Of a stretch of DNA of 64,000 nucleotides, positions 43,601 to 55,600 are shown one piece after another (positions within the stretch are counted from its first letter, which is position 1; every line of letters starts with the position of its first letter). The notes under the pieces were generated by a model. The model was not told where the DNA came from. It searched no databases and saw nothing but the letters and a program-made list of their open reading frames with translations. The DNA is taken from the NCBI GenBank assembly GCA_017590115.1, contig JAGGNK010008781.1:7853371-7917370 (forward strand), written 5' to 3'. A program made the position numbers and the translations under genes. The DNA comes from Montifringilla adamsi. Its lineage: Eukaryota > Chordata > Aves > Passeriformes > Passeridae.

Positions 43601-46600
43601 CCAAGACAGGCCATCGTGGTCTGCAGACCACACTGTGGAAACCTTTGTCTCATACATTTGTAGTCCAGGGCTTCCAAAGAAGTATCAAGCTTTAGAGTAA
43701 AGCTTTAGTAGTAAAGGTTGCTTTGGATTATTGTTTTAGTTCCCATGTTTAAGTTTAAAAGTACAGCCCCCAGAATTAAAAGTCCAATTAATTACTTTTG
43801 ACACTTCAAAGTATTCTTCTGGGATGTTTGTATCTGGAGCACAAGTGTGCTCTGTCCGGAGGAGAAATGGATCACCAACAGGCCAGTTTAAGAGAAGAGA
43901 AATGCAAAAAGTAAATATCCAGAAAATAGAAGTTTACACTGGCAGAGACTGTTGTGTCATGTAACTTTATTTGCTGGATACAAGCTGCCCACCATGCACC
44001 AGAAATGTTCTTCCCTAGCAGGACTCACATCTGCCTGCCCTGCATGAGCTTCCCACAGCCTGCATGGCCAAGGAGGCAGATGCTCAGATAAATTTTGGAC
44101 ATGCTGCAAGGCCCTACTCTTGGAGTACTGTTTAAAAATGTTAGTGTGATGAAAAGTGAGAAGCCAAAACTCTAGAAATACAGGTGGAACCAACAATACT
44201 GAGGAGTTAAAGGATGTCTGTTCCACAGGCCTTCCAGAGAGGAGGCAGAGAGGGAGAGGGGCTTGGCTTCTCTCGAAAAGTTTTTGCAGACACTTTGTGT
44301 TTTTAAGCATTACTGGCTGTTGTTGAGGGTCACTGGGACAATGTGGTAACTGTTATATCTTTATTCCTTCTAGCTTCATCACATTCCGCTCTTGTGCATA
44401 TCTGGACAGGAAGCACACAGTTTTTGGAAGGTAAGTGAAGGATATTTTGGGCAGCAGCATAGCAGACGTTCTCCCTGGTGTGTCTGGAGCCTAAAGAGAA
44501 GAATCTAGTGTAATCTTGTAGTTGAACTGGAGCAAAATCCCAGCTCACAATCCAGTTCTCCTGGTCATGGGTAGGTGGGCAACCTTGCACCAATGCCAGT
44601 CAGCAGACTCTGCCTTTTTTTCCTCCTTTCATCAGTGCAAGTTGCCTCACTTCCCTTCTGTGGGTGGCCCTCCAGGAGTCATGAGCAAAGTAATCATAGT
44701 CATGTAATGAACCATGTTAATATTTGTGCATGTTAATTGCTGGGACACAAGAGATTAGCTCTTCAATTCTGCTTTCATCCTCTTATGAGCCATCAACTGA
44801 AAAATTAGTCATGACAGGACTGTTCTTCATCATGGCATAGAGCTTCTGCATAGATGAGGTCTTTTGGCCCCTCTTATTCTTTTTTATTTTATTCTTATTT
44901 TCTCTTATTCCTGACAATTATCACTGGTATAAAATCTGTATATTTATGCACACATATATAAAGATACTACCAATGCCCAGACAGTGAGAGAACTTCATTC
45001 CTTATAAAGAAGTCTCTTCTGAAAGTCTTTTCCAGTGAAGTTTTCAGATGATCAAGATTAAGGTATTTATTGAAGAAGATACAAAATCTTTGTTATGGTT
45101 TGCTCTTTCCTTCCTCTGCTGCAAGTACTTGGTATTTACCAAGTCCAGCAGAGCTGTTCTCAGACGTCCCTCATGCATGGCAGGAGTGGGAATGTTGCTA
45201 GCCTGCTGCACTGGGAGTTCCTGAGAATCTTACAATCTTTTTTACTTGTAGATTTGGGGTTTTATTCCTGTCATGGTTCTATTCATTTGGAAATCAGCAA
45301 TGGAAAAGAGAACCATGTGCTGTTTACTTTGATTGAATGTTATGCAATTGTGCTGTACAGTGAAAGTGATGTATTTAATCCATCAGCCCTGCCTGCAAGT
45401 TTTTGAGGCAGAAACTGCTTCATTTTAATGGCACTTTGTTTTAGTGCTGTTAGTTCCAATACTGATTCTTCAAAAATTGCACTCTTGGAAATGTATTTCT
45501 TTTTTCTTTCTCAGGTTTGTCCTAGAAAAATTCAAAGTTCCCTTGTCCTTTTGTGAAATCAGATAAATAAAACAAATTCTAATACTAAAAGCTGAGAGTC
45601 AGTAATTCTTGGAGGAGTTACCTTATACCAGATCTTAGGACTACTTCACTTCAGCAACAATTTAAGTCCACCTTTCAAAAACCCCTTCAAACCCCTACAG
45701 TAATGCTGTTAACCTGAGCTGGCCACCTCATCAAGGAGTGTCTGTGTTAGGACAGCTCAGCTGAAAATGTGTCTGGTCTTCAGTTCTGGGTGCAGCCTGG
45801 CCTCAGTGAGCATCCTGTGTAGTCCTCCAGTGTCTTTGCTGTGTTTCCCCAGTGTGCTCCAGTTTTACCAGAATTCACCAGGAAAGGATTTGGAGAGAAG
45901 CTGGGCTTTCTGTGGTGCAGGGAGTGTGCTCCCCAAAGCCTTCACACTGTGCTGAATACCTCCAGTACCTTGGAGCAAAATAGCTCAGATGGTGTTTCAC
46001 ACTGTATGTTGCCCTTTAGAGAGGAATTACGTAGTCCAGGTAAATCTGCTAAAATATATATATAGCAGAGATTTTTGCAGTTTTAGCAAAGACTGACTTA
46101 ATTTGTGAATTGTCTTTGCTGTAACAGAAATCTGAGCTTAGGTCCCAGAGTGAAGAAGTGGAGCTGCTTATATTTTCAGCTGAAATACACTGGAAAAAAT
46201 TTATTAAAAGTGTTGGTTTAGAATCATATTTGGCTTCCTGCATGAAAACTGAGTGACATCTTCATAGGAACACAGAGCAGGGAAATTTTACTCTGATCTG
46301 TCTTGCATGTGTAAAAATTCAGATGCTGGGATATATGTATCCCAGTCAGTCTGTATTAATCTACAAGTTGAATTATTGAATAATTTAATTTACCTACAAA
46401 TTTAATAAAAGGTTGATGTGTGTAGCTTTTAAGATCTGTATTTTGTCATCAAAATCCATCAGCTGTTTTTACCTGCATGGTTTTTAAAAGTCATAAAAGC
46501 CAGAAGATGCCAGAGATTGTACCTCTACTACAACTCCAACTCCAGTTTGATATTTTAGATCCTGGGTGATTCCAGGATTTGGTGACTATATCTGATTATA

Positions 46601-49600
46601 GCACAATAATATCTGGGAAGCATATCTGGGAATAATATCTAGGTTTAAGAGCAGAATGAACCCATGATATCAGGATTCTTTGTTTCCATCAGTGGTTAAT
46701 TGTATTGTTAACTGGATGCTTACTGGCCTGTTGTGACTTTCATATAGATCTGAGGATTACTTATTTCAGTTAATATAAATGATCTGAACTGTACTCTCAG
46801 CTACTCCTGTGTGACTCTGGTCCATGTTAATGTCACACAGGTATCTTGGACAGCACAGTTTGACCTGTTTGTAATTTGTATAGAACTTTGCATACTTAGG
46901 AGAACAAAAAAGAGTGAAAGGGCAACCATTCCCTACTCCTTTCTTTGTTTCTTTGGTCCTTTGTGGGATGCAACATTGAAAAGTGCCTTTTCTGGAACTG
47001 CATCTTATTCATGTCCCCATTGGTCTGAAACACAATTTTTATGTAGGAGACTCTATGGGCAGTGGGACAGTGAAGAGGTGACATGTGTCTGCCTTGATGC
47101 ACTGGAATTTTTATGTCTCAGGAGAAAGGTGTGGCTGGAGGACAGGGAAGGGCTCGTCATGATTGTCGTCCTCACTGTGGCAGTGATGAGGATGTGGGTA
47201 CTGAAAAGAAAGGAGATAATCTGGCATGGCTGGGGAGCCAAAACAGAGAGTGAGAGCAGAATGCCTTCCCTTGGAGGTGTATTGCAGGCTGCATGGATTT
47301 CCTGCTCCAACAGAGCTGCCTAGATTAAATTAGTAATTACCATCTCTAGTAATTACTATTTCTTCTGACTTACAGAATGATGTAATTAACATGAAAACCA
47401 ACTAGTGGTTTTTGTGGGCTTTTAGCTTGCTGGTAAGAGGTTTAATTTAGAAACTGAGATAATATCAACCAACTGACGTGCCTTTGCTCTGCACAGAGGG
47501 GATGAGAAGCATTTGTAGGGGGCTGCTGCCTGGGGAGGGTCCTGTCTGCTGCTGCCCTGGGCTCTGTGCCTCACTCTCCTAACCCGTGCTGCAAGCTGGG
47601 CCTCGGCTGTACTGGGACCTGCAGGAGCTGCAGGAACTACAGCCAAAACAGCAAATAAGCTCAGGTTCCTGTTTGGTGTGCTTGTTGAAATTTAGGTGCA
47701 AGCATATCCCATCCATGTTGTCGCTATGTTTCCTGTTGCAATGGTTCACAGCTCTCGTGGATCAGAGACCTGGTACATTTGCCCTTTATTAGCAGAAATA
47801 GAAACATAATCTCTGTCCCTGAGAGCTGGGTAAGTAGAAAAGAGATTGCATGTAGATACAGGGAAGTTGTGACAGTGACCCACTTCAACCTACCTTTCAC
47901 CACCTTTGGAAAAAGAAAGCCTCAGGAAAAAACAAAATTTCTTCATTGATGTTTTTTGGGAGCCTGTTCCAAAGCTAAAGGCACACATAAAAATGTGCAC
48001 ATTTAAAATAGTAGTGGAAAGTGATCAACAGAAGGAAAAAAATGCTTTCAGAATTTTTGGTGAGATTTAGGACAAGCAGAGCATGGTGGGCTTGAAAATG
48101 AGGACATGTTGCAGATACGTGATGTGATGTGATGCGATAAAAGGAAGGGCAATAGAGGGAGCAGAGAGAAAGGTGTTGTGGTCAGAGTGGCAAAGCTGGA
48201 AATTATCAGTACAGCAGTTCTGTGTGTTTATTAGAGCAACACTTGTGTTTGTCAAGAGCTGAGGAAAGAAAATGGCAACTGAGACAGGAGATGGGTATGT
48301 CAAGGACAGTTTTCTCTTTGCTATGAGGCTGTACACATCTGCTTACATGCATAACTTTTACGGTCTCTCAAGGTTTCTGCTGTTTATTCTTCAATTCTCT
48401 TGTTCCCAGAAATAATGAACAAGGCGGTTTGGGAAACCTCAGGCTTGCTCAGACTGGAGGCATCAGTCAATAGCTGACATGCATTCAGCTTATTCTTCTT
48501 TCTTCCCTTCTCTCCTTGCCAGATGCTTTTGTGGAAGAGAGTTCTTCCCTTGGATCAGTATCACTCTGTATTAAGTATTCCTTAACCTGTTTAATGCTTT
48601 CTACTGCAATTCTGTAGACTGGGGCAATGAAAGTAACTCTTGTCCTCTAAAGTAATTAGCTACATAAAGCAACTACCAGGCTTTATTCAGTTACCCAGGT
48701 ACTGTTGTGTAACACATTGTTTCCACTTGCAACATTCCCTGTATGATTTGAATCAGTGAATCCTAGTTGTTTCTAAACTGGAAAACTCATGTTCTTGTGG
48801 CTCTTTGCTTTAGTACATCTGAAGATTGGAGAAACTCTGTGACAGCAGAAGAGCTGATTCTGTGTAGGGAGACTGACCTAATTTTGCACTGCAGAGTCTG
48901 CTCCCCAGACACTGGGAAAGGAGCAAAGAGCAAGGTGGGGAAATGAGCCAGGCCTCCCTGTGGAAGCCATGGCTGCACATGAGCACTGGGCTGTTGGAGC
49001 TGCATGAGGGCTGCTGTTGTTTCCAAAACAGTTGTATGATCTCTGAAGAGGGACCTGTGCCAAGGCAGGGAAGTCCTTTCGTGCCAGGTTCATCTGTTGA
49101 GTCTAGTTTCAATAAGTTGTTTTATTTTCATCACCCTTTATTACCGTGTCTCGCCTGCTAGATGAAGCCCTTATCTAGCAGAGAGAGGGAGATGTTTTGG
49201 CTGCATCCTTCTTGCATTTGAATTGCTCACTCCATTGCAGATTGGGTGTATGCATAGAAAACATTTTGTCCTGAGCGTACGTGTTTGTGCACATATGTGT
49301 TGTTCCCTCTGTGCATGGATATAAATGTGTGTTCTCCTTTTTATAAAAATAACCTTCAGGGCAGAATGTGTTTACAAAAGAGCAATTTTTCTTTCTGTTT
49401 TCTGTTTGTAGTTTAAAGCCGGTTTTAAAAAAAAGTCCAGACATTGTTCTTGTATCATCTTCTGACCAGGAAACTCTATCATGTTGGCTTACTGCCATCC
49501 CCAGCATTGCAGAACGCTTAATTCCTACAATTCTTTCAAACAAAAGTATGAGAAATAGATTCACGTGTGAATGTCTCTGGGCCTGCAGGGGAGATGCAGT

Positions 49601-52600
49601 TTTCTTTGGGGCAGCACTAACTAATATACAGTGAGACCTTCATTGGCACATTGTAAATGGATAGAGCCTGCTCCAGATATTTTACTTCTTCATCATGCAA
49701 AGGCATTGGCAGTGGTTTTGAAGCAAGGTTACTAGTTTACATAAAGCAGCCTTAACAGGAAGTAACATTTTAATAACACATCTAAATGTGAAATGCAAAG
49801 ATTTCCAGTGCTTAGCCAGATTTCAAGAAAACAGAATTGCACGAGCAAGGGCACATTCTTGTTTTCATTCCTATGCTAACAGAAAAAAAATACCATAAAT
49901 GTACCTGCCTTGTCGTTCATGCTTAAATGTAATGCAACATTTATCAAGCTCCTCTAAAAATACAAGCTGTCTCAGGGTTGCTGAGCTAAATATATAGTTG
50001 AGATCATAATTTCTCTGTTCAACATCTACTGGAAGCACACAGCAAACTCTCAGAATCACTGGTTGTTCTGATGTGAATAGTGTCTTGAAAGTGTCACCCT
50101 TTTCACTGCAGGGTGTCATCTGAACACCTTTTTAAAACTCAGTCAGTTTAGGACAAAGCATGTATGACACCTTAAAAAAGGAATAGAGCCAGAAGCAGTG
50201 GAAAAGGTTAAACTTGTTTATGCCCTTCTCCCTTCGCTGCCATGCTGGCTCCCAACTTGGCAGAAGTGACATTGCACGAGACCAGACAACAGAGTGTGAA
50301 CAGTCACTGTCTGTGCCTCACGTTTAGCACGTGTAAAGGCTATAAAGGGATGTGAGTCTGAACTTCTGGAATCTGCATTTGCTTTTACTGAAAATTATGT
50401 GCAGATTTCCTTCAATATTAGACTAATATTAAGTAGTGGCTCACTCTTTAGAGGATTTTTTAGATGTACTGATCTGATGGTCATTTCTACATATAGTTTG
50501 CATGGGCTTTTTTCTTGGCCCAAAATATGTGTTGTTGGGCTAGCAGAGAATCCCCAAAACTTCTCTGGTGTGTTGGTTTCCTCATTCACTGAGGAGCAGT
50601 TGCTGTGAGGGATGCCAGTGCATGGGCTTTGACACATTATATCTCATCAAACTGATTTTAGTGCTGCAATGTAACATCATGAGATTTGACAATAACAATG
50701 TGTAACATTTCAAGGGCCTGCGTATACCTTTTCTCTTAGATCAGAGGAAAGCTTGCAAAAGCCTTCACAGTCTGGAATCTGCAATTTCTTTTGCATCCAG
50801 CTCTGACTGCCAGGTTAGTGTGTAGTTCAGTTTTTACTGGATGAGTGATGTTTGCAATCAGACCTTGTCCTTTCGGATGTTAATTTTTAGTGGTCAGATA
50901 CCAGCCTCAGCCAGGCCTGACCCTGAAAAAGCTCCCAAGTGCTCCCTGAACAAAAGTGACTTGTAGGTTATTTTCTGTCCCTCTGGTCAGAGCTCTCTCC
51001 TCTGAGCTGGTGGTCTGTATTCAAATTAGTTTTTTTTTTTATCAGTATTACAGCAATGTCTTTATAAAGACAAAAACATATATTGAGAGCTGACTGTGCT
51101 GACAGTGTAGTACACAGAGATACTCTGTGCAAAATGTTGGAGAATGCAAGGGAGAGAAAAGGAAGCAATTTTCCATTTGAGAGACAAGAAGTGAAGAAGA
51201 AAAGAGAATGACATGCACTGCAGGCACAACAACTTTGTCTTCTTCCCCCCTAGCCCTTAACAGTCATGTCAAAATAGACTGTTTAGGTCATTTACTGATG
51301 ACCTGTGAATGCCATGTCTATCGCAGACTTTCAAAATGTACAAGTGACAAAATATTACCAATAAAGTTTAATTAGCAGAGCAACTGAAGATCTGGTAGCA
51401 TCAGTAAAATGCATTAGGGCTAATATTGTGGGAGGTCTAGCTATGGGCTAAGGGATTACTCAGCTGAGATTGCCAGTGCACAGCTGATCTGGCCATTTCA
51501 AATTATCAGAAACCTAATTAAATGAAAACATACAAGCAGATAATGAGTGAGCTGTTGGCTAGAAAATCCTCTGATATTAAATCAGAAGTTTCCTTTGGGG
51601 CAGTTAAAATACAGAATATATCTTGGGCTGGGTGTTAATCACCAGTATTATAAGTCAATCTGATATTGGCCTGGAGAGAGATTTTAAAATTGAGTTTTTG
51701 TTATGAACTTTCCAAAGTTCATACAGGGTCCTCAAGCCCTGTGCAGCCTCCCCCAGTCTGCTCCCTCCAGTCACAAATGACTGAGGCTGTTCTAGCCTGC
51801 ATCCATGGGTTTTAATTGCACCTAAAAGTCACAGTCTTATTACAGAATATCAGCAGGCCCTTGGGGAATAGAGTTTGGAGCAGCACTGAAACATGAGCAA
51901 GCACAGCTGTGCTGGGGCAGGTGAGAACACCCCCTCTGTCTCAGTTCATTCTGTGGTGGGGTCTGTCCTTTTGGTTGTGGTTACAGCCTGTCCCAGCCCA
52001 CAGGGTGGCACTGAGGGCACTGGGGAGTGCTGTAGGAAGTGTATTTCTCCACTGGATCAGCTGAGACCATGGCAGGTGAGAGTCAGGCCTCTCCTGGTAC
52101 TGGTCAGGCAGACTCTGCCATGCTGGCACTGGACAGATGTCTGTGAAAGGGAAATACCCTGGAATAGGTGTATAAAGTGTATAAAGGTGACTGTGAATAT
52201 CACATGTGTTTATTTTTTTGATGTGAAAGCAGAGTTAGGTGATAAAATGCTCTACATGTTCTATCAGTTTGGTATCCTTTTTCCCCACCAGCTTCATTTA
52301 ATTTGATTTTCCCCCATTTCATCTGTCCATCCCTTGCCAGCCTACCTGTACTGGTGCTGTAGTCCCAGGAACAATCAAGCTTCAAAACAGTTACCCCTCT
52401 GTGGAAGCTGGGGGATTGCTGGCTCTTGGCTTCCCCTGTCCCATGGGCACCCCTGGACTCCTCAGTGGCCAATTCCTGCCCCTGCTGCTGATCTCCTGAC
52501 CCCAAACTCCCCTGGATCCTGGAGCAGTGTTTTTGAGAATTACAGCTGCTTCTCATTGTCCCACAGCTGTTAGTATGGGCTGTATTTTTGGTTCCTGGCC

Positions 52601-55600
52601 ATGTGGCTTGGCTCTATTAAAACAGATGTTGTCCAGCTACAGCCTGCTTTGCTAATGGATCTGGATCACTCAGCATCAACAGCCTGTCTTCCTCTTTATT
52701 TACTGCTCTTCTAAGAATAGCTGTTTTCAAATTTAATTGTGGATGATGAGGTGGATAAAAGTGTTAAATACCCTGGGACCAAGAGCTGATCCCAGCAGGA
52801 CCCCTCTGAAAACATACTGACTCAGTGGTTCCTGTTTAAAATTAGATTTTGACACCTGTCAGCCAATTTTTTATTTAATGTGTACTGTATTCACTTCAGA
52901 TCATTCTGGTTCCTCAATCAAAATATCAGCCGCCTTCCAGAAGTCTGTTCCGTGGACACTGCTATCCCTGTTAGCCACATCTGTTGTCTCAAAGATAGAA
53001 GGTTGTTTGACAGACACTGTTTTCCACAAAACCTTGTTGATTGCTGTTACTTATTTCCTTTCTTTCTTAATCATGTCCTGTCTCCGCTATTTCATTATTT
53101 TGCTGGGATAAATGACAGGATGACAGGATTATAATTATCTGGATTTCCCCATTTATCCTTTCTAAATATGCTTTTCTAGAATGTTCCCATTGTTCCACAC
53201 ATTTTTTTGAAAATAAACATGCAACAGTCCAGAAAGCCTTTAGCCTTAAACATTTTCAAGCAAGTGTTTGGATGTATTGACTTGAAGAGTGAGAAGCCAG
53301 GGATCTAAGGCCCTCCTAGGTGAAAAGTGCTTTGAGAAGTGTCCTGGCCTTACCCTGTGGCTGTGACTTGATGCTCTGCTGCCTTCCCAGAGCCTTCATG
53401 AGCTCACAGTCATGATGTTCTTCTGGAGGAATCCTGTGCTCTCAGTGTTAGTGGTGTTAGTGCAGACAGCTCTGCCACTGCTCTCCCGTGCTGCTGTAGG
53501 TACCATTCTCTGCCTGATAACACTCTTAGGTCTCATATACGGTTTGAAAACAAAGAAGAAAAAAAGACTTGTTCTTCATCTGGCTGGTTTGTGTGGCTTC
53601 CAGGTTTTGGGCTTTGCTTTGCCTCTGAGTGTTGGACTTTTCCATGTTCTGTTTAATTTTAAATTCAAATCCCATATTTGAGGAAAGAATTCTTATCTTC
53701 CACACTGAGTGTCATTACCTTAAGTCTTCCAAACACAGTTGCTGACTCCTCTCTCCCCAGACATGATGATTTAAAAATCTGCTAGAGTAATGGACATAAA
53801 TGAGATATATTGAAGGTAAGGACGTAGGAATATTTTCAGTACGTTGTGCCAATTGAATAACCATGTCTTTCCTCTTTAAGAGTGGTTGGTGGCTTTGAAA
53901 CTCTGACTGCTATGGAGAATGTGGAAAGTGACCCAAAAACAGACCGTCCCAAGGTATGTGTGAAGCACTGGGGGCAGTGGCCTCACATGGCAGTGCTGGT
54001 CACTCTGCTGACACTTCTTGAAACCAAAATATGGGGAGATGGCAAAACTTAATCAGCAGATGGAATTGCTGTTCTTCTTTTCTGCTTCCAGGAAGAAATA
54101 AGAATTGAGACAACAACAGTTTTTGTTGATCCCTATGAAGAGGCAGATGCACAGGTGAGATTGCTTGGTTGGTTGAGGTTTTTTGTGACTGGCCAAAGCT
54201 TTTCTGGAGAGAATTTTGCAACTTAATGCCTTTTCTTTGCACATGGGCAGCTCCCTGGTCCATCTGGTTGCCAGATAAGATTAAGCAGCTGCCATTCAAC
54301 ATTAACTTTTTGCCAGGATTCCAGTTGCTCTTTCAGTGCAGAGTTACTCTTGTAACTGAGTCTGGCACAGCTCCCAGTCTATCAGGCTTCTGATGGTTTC
54401 CTTTCAAATGCCCCCAGTAGCTGTGGGTGGCTGCAGGTGAGAAGGAGTCTTGCTGTAGTGGCTGCAGAGAGCCTGTTTGTAGTGGCCCTTGAGGGCTGTC
54501 TGCTAAAGCCTGCCCTGTAATCTCAGCAGTGCTGATTGCTGGTTTAGAGTGCTTTAAAGCTTCAAAGAATTGTAGACATTTTCTCCTTATTCTGCACTAT
54601 CTCTTGCAACAGATTGCACCCTTTGCTTCCCACAGGTCGCTGCTGAAAGAGAGAAGTTCCAGCAGGAAGAAGAAGCAGCCAAAATAAAAACTGAAGTGGT
54701 CCCACCAAAGAAAGAGGTTCAGACTCCTAAAACTTACCGTCAGGGGATTGGAAAATACATCAACATGGCTGCAGCGTGAGTTCCCTGTCCTTCTGATTTT
54801 TGCTGAATATTTTAGGTGCCTTTCCTGCTGGATGCTGCCCCTGTCCAGTGCCATTGTTCAGATGTTTGTTTTAGGCCAGCAAAGACACCCTCATGTAGTC
54901 CTAACAGTCAAGAGTTTACTTCAGTTCTGTTGTTTTTCAAGGTCACACATTAACTGAGCTTCTCTTTTAGCCCTTGAACATGACCAAGCTGGTCTTTAAA
55001 AGCATTTGCTGACTTCAGAACTATAGATACATTTCCAGAACTCAGAAATCTTTGAGGAACTGTACTGTGTCACTTCTACACCATCTTTTATCCTCTTCCT
55101 TTTCTGAAGCTATTTCTGAAGGCCACGGTCCCACAGATGTTTCTCTTTTAGCAACTTCTGCCCTGCACAAAGTAGCTGCCCCAGGCCCCCATCAGTCTAC
55201 TGCTCTGGTTCCCAGTTCAGCCACACAAACAGCTACACCAGCACAGCTGAAATGGCTGGAAAGGGGAGCAGGCTCCCAGGCTTGCTATGGGAGCACAGGG
55301 CAGCTGAGTAGCTCCAGGGTGCCTGGCTGGTTGGACAGGCTTATCCTAAAGCACCCTCTCCCAGACACCCTTTGTACCCCTGTCAGGATTGGCAGCACTG
55401 CTTTCTTTCATAAGGACAGCACAGAATCCTGGCTGAGCAGCAGCTTAGCATGTGTTTTGGAAAAATTAAAATAAATGCCTTCCACTTGATTTTTAGCAGA
55501 CTTCTCTAAAAGCATTTGCAAAAATGCTGTTGTCTGTCTGCTACATAAAGGCCTGTATTTATGCACACAGATCTGGGCAGCCTTTTAATCAGCCTGTGTG

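Larger units (their letters stand above)
41875..44373 (+). other. PPIL2 intron between window exons 10 and 11
   Basis: A 2.5-kb intron. It holds a short GT run (42,583-42,594), a GGGA run (42,618-42,630) and a perfect 10-bp stem with a 10-nt loop at 42,737-42,766. Nothing else is recognised. Confidence 0.85.
44431..53880 (+). other. PPIL2 intron between window exons 11 and 12
   Basis: A 9.45-kb intron carrying a 13-nt tandem repeat (46,609-46,647) and an old CR1-type LINE (52,580-53,265). The open frame of 170 codons at 46,811-47,323 has no recognisable domain. The rest is unremarkable. Confidence 0.85.

Noticed and set aside
46811..47323. 170-codon open frame in the intron before exon 12
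   Set aside because: No known domain, and it lies deep in an intron with ordinary intronic composition.
53412..53681. 89-codon frame with strongly hydrophobic stretches
   Set aside because: Hydrophobic composition follows from T-rich DNA. No family resemblance or gene context.
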